Assembly: GCA_963457665.1 (NCBI GenBank)
Contig: OY735220.1
Coordinates: 31,944,716-32,008,715, forward strand
Length of the DNA: 64,000 nt
Source: Thysanoteuthis rhombus
Lineage: Eukaryota; Mollusca; Cephalopoda; Oegopsida; Thysanoteuthidae
Direction: 5' to 3'
Made by a program: the position numbers and the translations under genes
Notes under the pieces: model-generated
Databases searched by the model: none
Told to the model about the DNA's origin: nothing
Seen by the model: the letters and a program-made list of their open reading frames with translations, nothing else
Shown here: piece by piece, positions 48,700 through 58,545 of the stretch
Position numbering within the stretch: position 1 is the first letter of the stretch
How the letters are laid out: each line of letters begins with the position of its first letter

Positions 48700-48765
48700 C
48701 AAAAAATACTGCTGTGGACCAAATCAGGCCCGCGGGCCTGTGGTTGCCCATGTGCGATGTAGATT
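48700..48765. repeat. hAT-like terminal sequence
   Basis: ggcccgcgggcctgtggttg followed by cccatg matches the general form of hAT transposon ends (GGCCCGCGGGCC...TTGCCCA). It is a clear GC island in AT-rich DNA. No transposase is present. Confidence 0.35.
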
Positions 48766-49005
48766 ATAAGAAATGTCTTTTTTTTCTGTATATACAACGG
48801 GTTTATTTCTACTCAGTTAATGGCTACCTGTCAAGTCACTTCCAATCTTCAGTCAGAAGATAACAAAAATTGGAGTTGCCTCTACCGTGAGTGAGTTATA
48901 AATAATTTACTTCCTATTAAGAGTTTATTAGAATAGAAGAAGTTGAGTCATCTCTGTCCCCAAGATAAGACATAGGAAATTATGCTATAATCACAAGACA
49001 AAGAA

Positions 49006-49235
49006 CAGACTCTGTTCAAAATCTGTAACTTAGTCCATACATTTCTTTTACAGCATTGGGCAATATTCCTTACTTTAATGAAAATACTAACATTTGAAAA
49101 TACTTGTTTTCAATTAATTTTTCAAGTTAAAACCTGTTGAAACGTTCCATACAAGAATGAATAATCATTGCATCAAAAATAAAAGGAAAAATACCATTCA
49201 AAAATACAATAATTCATTGGCAAAAGGAAAAAGTG

Positions 49236-49240
<5 letters not shown>
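49006..49240 (+). repeat. Rep-C copy 2
   Basis: Same order of landmarks as 14236-14476 (gactctgttcaaaatctg, acagcattgggcaatatt, cattgcatcaaaaataaa, attcattggcaaaagg). It ends next to a TA array. Confidence 0.7.

Positions 49241-49268
<28 letters not shown>
49241..49268. repeat. (TA)n microsatellite
   Basis: About 14 TA units following Rep-C copy 2. Confidence 0.9.
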
Positions 49269-49625
49269 AGAAGAAATAAAGGATTTGCTACACGAACATG
49301 TTTATGTGTTTGATTCATTTCAGATCCCTATTAAGAACATTTTTAAAGGGGTGTCTATTTTTCTAGGGTGGAGAACCTTCCTCTTATTGTATTTATACAT
49401 CTTTTCTTTTCTTTTTTCTTTTCTGTTTAATTGTTGGTCACTGCTTGTTAAGGTTTTCCAATTTTATGTTTAATGTTGAATGTACTGAACACTTTATGGA
49501 ATGAAACCCATCACACATTGGATATTGTATTATACATTATATTGTATTCCTGATTTGTATTGTATACATTATCAAGAAATGGATTCATAATCCAACAGAA
49601 ATAAATATGAATGCTTCCTATTACT
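49269..49625. other. no gene seen
   Basis: AT-rich, nothing assigned. Confidence 0.5.
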
Positions 49626-49626
49626 T

Positions 49627-49855
49627 TGAAACTCTATTTAAAATGATCTCCCGTTATGACACGGTGAATGTATTATTTGGCCAAGACAACAAAAATAGTA
49701 TAAACAAAGAGAATGGGGCTGCTGCTGGGTCTGAACCTGCAACTGATAGGGTAGCCGTTTCAACGTAGCTTTGCTCTTACCATTGAGCTAAACAGCTGCT
49801 GATAATGCAAAGGCCCAAATAACTGCTTCCACTCCAAATTCTCATTTTGTCCATT
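49627..49855 (-). repeat. Rep-F copy with tRNA-like centre
   Basis: Left arm as at 26838 (aaatgatctcccgttatgac, then ggccaagacaac). The centre (49722-49800) is a tRNA-like sequence on the minus strand with a consensus-like A box (tagctcaatgg) and B-box-like ggttcagaccc. The right side is a worn inverse of the left arm. The tRNA stems do not fold canonically, so I do not call a tRNA gene. Confidence 0.65.
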
Positions 49856-50664
49856 CACTGTCTACATCTGTTATTTTTGTTTCTTTTGATATGGACAATT
49901 ATATTATTAAAAAATGTATATAATCTCACAGACATAATCATGTTGCAATTTATGATTATTTCTATCGGATTATATATTCTCCATCTTAGAACTGTCATTT
50001 CACATCACAGTTTAAGAAACAATCTGAAACATCTTTTAGTGAATAAGATGTAAGAATTCATCCCTCCCTAAAGATAGCATTTTAGTCAAATTCATTTTAA
50101 GCACATTTTTTTTATACAAGAAACAATTATCAATCCCTTTCATCAAATATAGCTAAAAAAAAAAAACCCAATCCACTTGAATAAGAACTCAACACTTTTA
50201 TGTATCGTTGAAGTTAAGTTTTTTATTCAAAATTATGTGCCTTATAATGAAATCTTATATTTCACGTTATTGTAGCCTAGAACATTTGTAATTGAAAATT
50301 ACTTAGAAACCAGTGACCCAATTGGATTAGAAATTGTTAATTTCTCCAAGTCAGAGCATTTTAACAATATTATACTAACAAAAATTACACTACAATGCGC
50401 CTTTTTACTGTAAAACAGTAATGAACATACAAACAGACAAATTGGATCATTATAACATTATTATTTCTCAATTTACAAATCTTTTTCTTAGCATAACATA
50501 AAATAAATTATTAACATTGTCATTATACTCATTGTTTTTACCTTATTTCAATAAGATGGACTTTCTTTTCACTCTGTACTATACTAAGTAGTCGGTACAT
50601 TGCTAATACCTAAGTATAATTATTATATTACAAGCTCATCAATATTATTTTTGTAAGCTTATCA
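49856..50664. other. no gene seen
   Basis: AT-rich, nothing assigned. Confidence 0.5.
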
Positions 50665-50860
50665 ATCATTATCATCATCAGTCTTAACGTCCGTCGTTGG
50701 ACATAGACCTTCCCCAGGATCTGTCACATTTCTCTATCATGGGCGTCATAGAGCCAGTATTTTCTGAATTTGTCTAGTTCGTCTCTCCATCTTGTATTTT
50801 GTTGGCCTTGGTTTCACGTGTGGTTTATGGGGATCCATGTTGTGAGTTGCGATGTCCATG
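50665..50860 (-). pseudogene. RTE-type LINE 3' end (minus part of an inverted copy)
   Basis: From the tail (atcatcatca, minus-strand TGA-type) inward, the minus strand reads MDIATHNMDPHKPHVKPRP, then KMERRTRQIQKIL and the block around GRSMSN, the extreme C-terminal part of the RTE protein. It starts in element terms just after the point where the plus-strand part at 50952-51214 stops. Confidence 0.8.
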
Positions 50861-50951
50861 AAATCCATAAAAGAAGAAGAAATGAAGTGGAGAATCACCC
50901 TAAGATGGCAAGCTTTCAGCAAAGCAAGCTTAACCTTCAAAAACAAGATGA
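50861..50951 (+). pseudogene. copy of the 27.4-kb retroelement fragment
   Basis: Shares atggcaagctttcagcaaag (one mismatch) and cttcaaaaacaaga with the minus strand of 27335-27400. It sits exactly between the two opposed RTE pieces. Confidence 0.6.
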
Positions 50952-51214
50952 TCCCAATAATCTTAAAAAGAAGAGTATACAATCAATGCATCCTCCCAAT
51001 GGTCACTTATGGATCTGAAACATAGAACCAAACCAAGAGACAAACCCACTAACTGAGAAGCATACTGCATGCGCATGAGAGAATCATGCTCAACCTTACA
51101 TGGAGAGATCACAAGATAGCACAATATATCAGAAAGAAAACAGGGGTCAGAGACATCATAGAATCCATCAGAAAACTCAAACAGCAATGGGCTGGTCATG
51201 TTGCAAGAATGAAA
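50952..51214 (+). pseudogene. RTE-type LINE, plus part of an inverted copy
   Basis: Reads ILKRRVYNQCILPMVTYGSE, then after a stop the HERIMLNLTWRDHK block and WAGHVARMK, where it stops. It is the segment of the protein immediately upstream of the piece at 50665-50860, in opposite orientation. Confidence 0.85.
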
Positions 51215-51273
51215 TCTTATCAGTACTAATCTAAATTAATATAAAAAATACTATTGTAAATATTTATAGTAAT

Positions 51274-51694
51274 AGGTCTGGATAGTTATTCAATGGAAAC
51301 CATCACATGACCAACATCTTTTGGCAGCATGCCATGTTGGGGGTGATCAATTGGAAGAAAATGAGTGATCAATGAATAAGTTAGTTCTCTTGCTTTTTGT
51401 TGGGGAGTGATCACTAAAAAAAAGTGTGAATTTTCAAAAACCTAAGCATAAATGCAGCCGACCAATGTCGCATAAACCCAATATGGCAAATAAATCCCCA
51501 CTAAAAATCTATTTAGTACAGAATCTTATGACTACAAAAACAATTTTGTAGACATAATGAGTCAACATTGAAATTCTTAGACCTCTAGCTTCTTTGGTGT
51601 GGCCTGTACACGCCATACATGTTTACATAACCAGCCAGTAAAACCAACTTAAAAATAGAAGGATATGTTGATGGTGACAGTTTTAATATGAACC
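51274..51694 (+). repeat. Rep-A copy 5, near full length
   Basis: Starts ggtctggatagttattcaat, has catgccatgttgggggtg and ccagccagtaaaaccaactt, and ends gatggtgacagttttaatat. About 60 bp after the RTE fragment. Confidence 0.75.
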
Positions 51695-52560
51695 AAAATA
51701 TTATTTACTGATTCTGTTTTTTTCTATCAAGTGTTGGGGTGAATGGATTGCTAAGAATCTATTCTAGATATGTTTTCATAATTATTTCTGATGTATTATC
51801 ATTCTTTTGGTATTTTCATCCATTTCTGTACAAGAAGAATAAGCCTGTTGTTATTATTTCTTCCATTTTTGTTCTGGTATACAAGACAAAATGTATATAT
51901 CATTGTTGTGGTTGAGGCTGTTATTGATATCCCTCACACAACTCGCAAAATTCTGATTGTGTAAAAACAAAGAAATAAATGAAAAAGATAAAGCAGAAGT
52001 ATATCCCACAACCAATGTTTAATACTTCTTGTGCTTATAACTGACATAAAACTCTTAAAATGTAAAATAGACATTTAAAAATTGGTTTAAAAAAATGTTA
52101 TTTTTCTCCCCCAGGTGCAGATTTCGAATCACAGGAAATAATTTCCCATGTCCATGGCTTTAGAATTCAAGAAATCTGTAAGCTATTGTTTGTATTCTAA
52201 ACCTATTTCCTTTCTCAAACATCCCAATGACAGGCAATTTTCAGAAACATGGAATCCATGAACCTTGCCAAACTATTTCTTTCTCTAACTCATATAAAAA
52301 TGCATGAAAAATCTGTAAGAGGAGAAAAAAAAAAAGAAAAAAAAAAAAAGAAGGAACGGAAGGAAATTAAAGCAACACTAGAACTTTAATCTTCTCCCTT
52401 AACCGAAGACGGAAAAAAAAAAAAAAAATTAGAGCTGGGTAGTTGTGTTGAGAAGTATCAACAAAAAAAATTTCTCTAACTTGAGGGGAATTAAAGCAAA
52501 GTAAAGAGGGGAAACAAAATGTAAGAAAAAGGTTTTTGCTGCCAAACTAACCAGTATAAA
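51695..52560. other. no gene seen; A-rich patches
   Basis: AT-rich with several interrupted A runs between 52320 and 52430. Nothing assigned. Confidence 0.5.
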
Positions 52561-52570
52561 AAAAAACAGG

Positions 52571-53002
52571 CCAAGCTTAGTCACTCAATAGTAACTGTCA
52601 TGTGACCAACATCTTTTGACAGCATGCAGTTTTGGGGGTGATCAATTGAAAAATTGGAAAAAGGGAGTGATCAATGATTAGGTTACTTCTCTCCCCTTTT
52701 GTAAGGCAGTGATCACCAAAATCTATTTTCAAACGAATGCTGCAGCACAAACTTAGGGATCAATTTAGCATAAACTTACATTGCAAATGGAATCCCAACT
52801 AAAAAAATATATCCAAGGAGGGCATTTTTAAAGAAGAAAAGAAAAGTTTTTTTTTTCTAGATACAATAAGGAATAAATGTAGAGATTTTCCCTCTTCTAC
52901 CTCCATTGGTGCAGCCTGTACACATCATACATGAATAACCAGCCAGGTCAGCTTAAAAACTGGAGAAACCTATGTTAACAGTTTTGGTTGATGGTCTCTA
53001 AT
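52571..53002 (+). repeat. Rep-A copy 6, near full length
   Basis: Starts ccaagcttagtcactcaata and ends acagttttggttgatggtct. The inner inverted pair (tagtaactgtca and tgatggtctcta) is worn. Confidence 0.8.
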
Positions 53003-53438
53003 TCTTAAAAATTCTGTATCAGACAAGCTGTGAACATCGCGAGGAAAAAAAAGACACAAAATAAAGAAAAAGGATTTCAAAGATTTTTTAATTTTTTTTC
53101 TCTATCATTCCAGCGAAAAAAGGATGTATGCTAGTTAAGGAATTTTATAGTAAAAACATATGAAAATCAAAAAGTGAATCAGGTTTGAAATATAAAAATA
53201 TCCTATAGTTGGAAAAAATGGAGAATAAAAAGAGTGAAAAAGTAGAAGAAATGAAAGACTGCATCAAATATTGCTATTTCAAAAAATTTTTCTCACTTGT
53301 TTCTCTTTCATCTCATTTTTTATTGCTTATTTACACTCAGTAGTAATTGACATAATAGTCTTGAGTTGTCCAAATTTCTGTGTATGTTGGAGTGTGTGCC
53401 AGTGTATGCATATTTCAAAGATATATGCTTGTATCAGA
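53003..53438. other. no gene seen
   Basis: AT-rich, nothing assigned. Confidence 0.5.
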
Positions 53439-53461
53439 ATCCAAGTTTACTTATTCCCATT

Positions 53462-53520
<59 letters not shown>

Positions 53521-53528
53521 AAACTTGG

Positions 53529-53530
<2 letters not shown>
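53439..53530. repeat. TA array inside a perfect 14-bp inverted repeat
   Basis: atccaagtttactt at 53439-53452 and aagtaaacttggat at 53517-53530 are exact reverse complements, bracketing about 26 TA units. Confidence 0.95.

Positions 53531-53572
<42 letters not shown>
53531..53572. repeat. (TA)n microsatellite
   Basis: About 20 TA units directly after the right arm of the inverted repeat. Confidence 0.95.
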
Positions 53573-53579
<7 letters not shown>

Positions 53580-53691
53580 TATAATGTACACACATACACA
53601 CAGGTACACATTCTATAGTCTGACCTCCGGTGGTTCCAAAACCAAGATGGATTACGCTGTTTGGCTGGATTACCCTATGCTAAAAAATTTC

Positions 53692-53791
53692 TTTCTGGGT
53701 AATAAGTGTTGTTTTCTGATTGATATAGAAAATAGCTATCATTCCCTTCAGACTCTGCTTTTGTGATCAGAACATTTGATATTTTGTAATT
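53692..53791 (+). repeat. Rep-H copy 1
   Basis: Shared with 58439-58545: ttctgggtaataagtgttgt, atagaaaatagctat and ctgcttttgtgatcag. Same orientation. Copy 2 has an extra 15 bp in the middle. Confidence 0.75.
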
Positions 53792-54251
53792 AACTGGCTT
53801 AAGGCAGCTTAAGGAGGGTACTTGAAGGCTGCAAACCCTTTATCTGAAGCTGTGACAAATTATTCTATAAGGTCTAATTTTATGTGCAGCATCCTTCCCA
53901 GGAAGGATGGGGAGGTCAACCAGTCACTGCCATGTGATGTTGTTCATTCCCTAATAGAATTCAGATGGATGTGGCCAGGTCTGCCTTTGACAGTGTGCCA
54001 AGGTGTCCCTGTTGTCCCAACGGCAAAGATCGCAGGAAAACTTGGTTAAACTGCCTTGGAGACCCATCAGGAATGCCACCATTTTGAACTTTCTGATAAC
54101 CTCTCAGCTGTACTCATCATACACCAAGGTATCTAGCAAGTGCATGTGAAATAAGGTGGCCAGAATTCGTCTTGATCCCCAATAGGCATGCAGAAATATG
54201 CCTTTTAGGCCTTGCACATCTTAGAAGATGCTGCTATGGATTACCGTCTGA
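53792..54251 (+). other. upstream part of pseudogene region, unassigned
   Basis: GC-richer than average and open for 75 codons at 53822-54049, but I recognise no family. It may belong to the same decayed gene as 54252-54608, since the composition change spans both. Confidence 0.35.
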
Positions 54252-54608
54252 CCACAGATAAAGAAAATTCTGCTGTGCAAGGAATTCACGAGGAAGCTCA
54301 CCAGTAAAGAGGAAGCAGCTTGGCATAGCTTTGCCACTGTGGTTTGGGGCTTCTACGACAATCACAAGGCCGAAAACTACACAGAACTGTTTGAGACTAT
54401 GGTGAAGAACTATGGTTAAATGGACCGCAGTGCTGTTCCTCAAAGCCATATCCTTGACACTCATCTTAATAAATTCATGGAGTACCTGGGTGCATATTTG
54501 AAGGAGCAAGGGGAGCCTTTGAATGCTGCTACCAAGGAACATAACATGAATATTAATTACATCGATCAACTACTATACAGGGGAAACTTCAACTCAAAAT
54601 TCAAATAA
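54252..54608 (+). pseudogene. fragment of a widespread invertebrate protein family of unknown function
   Basis: One frame runs 119 codons with a single TAA at 54417. It reads PQIKKILLCKEFTRKL, then SKEEAAWHSFATVVWGFYDN, HKAENYTELFETMVKNYG, the stop, then HILDTHLNKF and YLGAYLKEQGEPLN. The order GPQI(K/R)K...E..AW.SF..V..GFLGN.KAENY.ELV..ML..Y......IH.LD.HLD.F..N.G..SEEQGERFH is one I know from many uncharacterised arthropod and mollusc proteins, often multicopy. Here FLGN reads FYDN and ERFH is replaced by EPLN, and the C-terminal part is missing. Function of the family is not known to me. An upstream TGA abuts the match. Confidence 0.5.
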
Positions 54609-55076
54609 TAAATACATGGCAGACTATGAACTCATTGATGCATTCTTGTATATACAGATATTGATGTATGCCATATAAAGGTGTGCACAAATCTATCAGT
54701 ACAAATATCTACGCACCTTTTCACTATTCATGCGATAAGTCTTGGTTGCGAAGAAACTTAAAGTATACAGAGCAATGTGAAACAAATAAATCCTCTCACA
54801 AATGTGGCATATAATTAGTTTTCTAGCTTGTAATATGGCAACAATTGGTGTTGATCAATAGCAAGTTATTGCTTGCAATGGATATCAAAAGCAATACGAT
54901 AAAAAGTATTTATCTCAAACTATTTTATTTAGTTTCAACTGAATTAACTAATCAAAGTGTTATCTTTCGGGCTGTATTAACTTCATTTTAACAGAGTGTG
55001 ATATGCATGCATCTTTATAAATACTTGCATATGCTTATAAGTGTCAATATTCATATATGTTTATGCATGTTTTGAA
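54609..55076. other. no gene seen
   Basis: AT-rich, nothing assigned. Confidence 0.5.
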
Positions 55077-55229
55077 TAGACCTGCAAACTTAGAAGCATG
55101 CAGCGTGCACATGAGAGAATCATGCTCAACCTCACATGGAGAGATCAAAAAACAGCACAATATATCAGGAAGAAAACGGGGGTCAGACACATCGTAGAAT
55201 CTGTCAGAAAACTCAAATGGCAATGGGCT
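55077..55229 (+). pseudogene. RTE-type LINE fragment
   Basis: Holds only the middle of the usual 3' fragment: acctgcaaacttagaagcat (KLRSMQ), HERIMLNLTWRD and ending at KWQWAG. It stops exactly where a Rep-F copy begins; no RTE sequence resumes after that copy. Confidence 0.8.
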
Positions 55230-55512
55230 GGGTATGTAAATAGAATAGATAATTAAAGAAATGAGGTTGCTGCAAGAATCGAAACTACAACCGATAGGAT
55301 AGCCGTCTCAACATAGCATTGATCTTACCATTGAGCTGAACAGCTTTGTATTGCCAGTGGCTGCAGCAGTTCCATTTTCTTTAATTGTTTATTCTATTAA
55401 TGTTGTCCAGGTTAAGTGATACATTAACCGTGTCATGACCGGAGATCATTTCAAACTAGGGTTTCTATACAATAAAACGCAACTTATAATCATTCTGTCA
55501 GATCATATATCA
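55230..55512 (-). repeat. Rep-F copy with tRNA-like centre and right arm
   Basis: A short piece of left arm (aatagaatagataattaaag) leads into a tRNA-like centre on the minus strand at 55264-55347 (A-box-like cagctcaatggtaagatcaa), then the full right arm, inverse of the left arm at 26838 (aagtgatacattaaccgtgt, gagatcatttcaaa), and the end motif taatcattctgtcagatca. Confidence 0.7.
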
Positions 55513-55516
55513 ATTT

Positions 55517-55518
<2 letters not shown>

Positions 55519-55558
<40 letters not shown>

Positions 55559-55571
55559 CACACACACACAT
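55519..55571. repeat. TA/CA microsatellite
   Basis: About 17 TA units followed by a CA run, abutting the right end of the Rep-F copy. Confidence 0.95.
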
Positions 55572-55655
55572 GCATGTATGCATTTGTTTATTAAGTTATT
55601 AGAGCATATGTGTTCTTATATAGGTATATCAATATGTCCACAACCCGATAATGAA

Positions 55656-55735
55656 AAAACGCATTCATTTTACACAACAATTACTCGTTTTTTTTCAACA
55701 TATCTTTTTTATCAATACACTAAATTCAGTGGTGA
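55656..55735 (-). pseudogene. possible mariner 3' relic
   Basis: The minus strand reads SIDKKDMLKKNE and a stop, then CKMNAFFH, matching the relic at 480-565 (CIDKEEILWKNM, stop, NECSFFH). Very short. Confidence 0.3.
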
Positions 55736-56243
55736 ATATCAATAACATAAATCAACATGAAACTTTCAGAATACAATTCTGCCCATAACTATATGTCAGG
55801 CTATAGACCTATCAGTGCACACTTGTAAATGTGTGTACATTTACATGTATATGAGTATGTACTGCAAAAACACAAAGAGAATTTGCATGCAAACATAAAA
55901 CAAATATAGACCCATACATAAGTACAGAAACATAAATATTTAAATACATTTACATATACTTACTTTATCTGGTCATTACTATTGTAGATATGCCTACTCA
56001 TATGAATGAATTTCTATAGCTATGACTGTTTTCTAATGATGAAAAGCTGCCTCCACACATAACCCTAAACTTGAAGGACCAGGATTTTGTGTAAAGGCAT
56101 ACTTGCTTTCTGTTCAGGGGAAAATGCAAACGTAACATGGCCAATCCATGCCTTACACCCCAATCACATGGCTTGGAGTTTACTCAATTAGCTGCTGAGC
56201 GCAAAGGAAATTTTTCTACTACAAAGAATTGTCATGCTCTTTA
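55736..56243. other. no gene seen
   Basis: AT-rich, nothing assigned. Confidence 0.5.
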
Positions 56244-56297
56244 CCTGGACTGGGAAACAAACCTTTGTGAGGTAGCCGTTCTAACCATTATACCATA
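56244..56297 (-). repeat. tRNA-like relic
   Basis: Minus strand: ggtataatggttagaacggc as an A box region and ggtttgtttcccagtcc as a B box region. Too short and unpaired for a tRNA gene. Confidence 0.45.
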
Positions 56298-56478
56298 TAT
56301 TTATATATAATAATGCATATTATACTAAAAAATTAAAAATAAAGTAACAATAAACCTATTCAAATGAATTATGCGATTATTAGCCATTCTCAAATCTGAA
56401 TTGCACCCATTTCTTGAGATTTTGCTTGGAAACAAGATTAGCAATTACAATTTTTTCCGATATATATATGTATATATT

Positions 56479-56656
56479 ATTGTGTCATCCACAGACAGCT
56501 GTTTCGTTACAACTCTTCAGTGTGGCTATAGATTTTCCGTTATCCCATCCAGTACCACAAGGCAGGATTGAAACCTTTGCTTCAGATATCCTACCACTGA
56601 ACTACGGAACTGGACGGTCAGTAAGGCTGAATTTAAGTGGTATATTTATTATAGGT
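56479..56656 (-). repeat. Rep-B copy 3 (tRNA-derived SINE)
   Basis: Inverse of the 2940-3100 unit, including the tRNA-like boxes (plus strand ggattgaaacctttgc and tatcctaccactgaacta) and the body motifs cagtgtggctatag and gtcatccacagacagctg. Confidence 0.75.

Positions 56657-56659
<3 letters not shown>

Positions 56660-56709
<50 letters not shown>
56660..56709. repeat. (TA)n microsatellite
   Basis: About 25 TA units at the head side of Rep-B copy 3. Confidence 0.95.
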
Positions 56710-56716
<7 letters not shown>

Positions 56717-57784
56717 ACCACACAGAACAGTCCATAAGTATTTGAACAAATAGAAATTTTGCTAGTATACTTTGGTTCTAATTAATGGAAACTGGAACTT
56801 TATGCAGGAAGAATCAAATTTTATTGTAATTGGCACACGGTATGTATTGAGTTATGAATGCCATATTTCGGGAAAAGAATCTTTAAAAATTGAATTAAAT
56901 CATCAAATTAATTAGTTATACTGACTATTATTTTTCTATCCTGCTAAGATTTTGTTCAGAATCAATGAGATTGGAAAGACTAACTAACATTGTTACTCGG
57001 AAAAGTTGCCAAACTAGTTGGTTAAATAGCCTTAAACTTGACCAATACATATATAGTCAAAATGCCATCATAGACCAAAGACAGTTTTTATGCTTGTTCA
57101 TATAATTATAAGCTGACATGGGACAGTGGGTAACTTGACAAATTGACACCTTGATCCATGTGTTCAAATTCACCAATTTTTGGCGGGTAGCACCGTGAGC
57201 ATGTATATCCAATGAAGATCTGAGCCCCTGGACAAAAAGGATTATTGGCCCCTCAACCCTTGCTACTTGGGCCTCTTTGTGCTCTTGGGCACTGCCCAAG
57301 TACCCAACCACACAGTTTGCCCTTGTGCGTATCATACATACAAACAGATACACTCATGTGCAATGGCTGGATTCAGTGAGTCATTAGTAATGAGTAAAAT
57401 CCTTACTAGGTTCCCCATAACATTGTGCCAAAACCAAGTTAGCTTGGTAATCAACTATATGTAATGGAGATCTAAAAAGAACAAAACTGCCAATAAATTT
57501 GCCACAGAACTCTTTTAGCGCAGAAATTTAAGTAATTTTTTTTTTTTTAATTTCCAAAGTGTAGCTATTCCATTATGCTCTGGTTGAAGTGACCTTTGTG
57601 AAAATCACAATTTCAAGTGAAGCAAGTGTGAATACAATTCATACAAATAAATAAGTCAAACTCAAGTATCCTTAAAACATTTTAGTTAATAATTATTAAT
57701 CATCGCTATTCACAATGGACTAGTTTAATCACTGTTGCCAAGTTAAGGTTATTCATGCATTCTGACATTTATATGTATTTATCT
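56710..57784. other. no gene assigned
   Basis: A GC-richer patch at 57200-57340 is open on both strands (98 codons minus, 65 plus) but no family was recognised. Confidence 0.4.
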
Positions 57785-58078
57785 ATCTATCCAACCAGAC
57801 CTCATCTAGCTCTAACCATTGAGAATAGAAAACTAAAATTTTGCACTTACACTGAGTACAAGAAAGTGTTTTTGATTGCTATGTTTTTTAAAAAATTCTC
57901 TTCCTAAATAGGTAATTATAGTGGGGTAGGCTTAATTAACAATAAAGGTCCATGCCAAATTGGTCCCTTAGGTAGTGTCCTGCAGCGTTCATCCTTGCTG
58001 TCATAAAAATTTGTACTTTTTAGTGATTACAGCACCAAAAAGGCAAAGTAACTTTTTTTTTTGTTATTCAATCATGAA
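57785..58078 (-). repeat. Rep-A copy 7, partial
   Basis: Holds the middle of the family on the minus strand (plus strand: ttggtcccttaggtagtgtc, ttttagtgattacagcacc) and lacks both ends. Confidence 0.6.
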
Positions 58079-58438
58079 TTTATGATTCAAACCATACTAG
58101 TAGTATTTTCATCAAGGTAACTTAATTAATCCACCACCACTGCTTTATTTACAAGGTGAAAAATAGCATATATAGGTGGTGATGATTCATAATTTCCCTT
58201 AGAATGATAGTTTTCTTCATTGTTTCATCAATCAGTTCTGGTAAGAGTTAGATTAGTTGTTAATGTTGACAATCAGAAACTATTCCTCACAGATGTCGAA
58301 TTTTCCAATACTCCAGGGACTACATTCTTTTAGGGACCACATTAATTAACTTGTACTTCATAATCATCTTTCTTATTTCTACTTTTCTCCTCTAGTCATC
58401 ATTATTGCCTACTTCACTTTCTTCAATAAGTGATATTT
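58079..58438. other. no gene seen
   Basis: AT-rich, nothing assigned. Confidence 0.5.
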
Positions 58439-58545
58439 GTTTCTGGGTAGTGAGTGTTATTTTCTGATTGCTTATAAGTAAAAATTATAGAAAATAGCTA
58501 TTATTTCCTTCAAACTTTGCTTTTGTGGCCAGGATAGTGATATTC
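58439..58545 (+). repeat. Rep-H copy 2
   Basis: ttctgggtagtgagtgttat ... attatagaaaatagctatta ... ttgcttttgtggccagga, matching 53692-53791. Confidence 0.75.

Noticed and set aside
49722-49800. Functional tRNA gene
   Set aside because: A and B boxes are present but the acceptor, anticodon and T stems do not pair properly, and the same sequence recurs in a dispersed element.
54234-54569. 111-codon minus-strand ORF
   Set aside because: Antisense shadow of the recognisable plus-strand pseudogene at 54252-54608.
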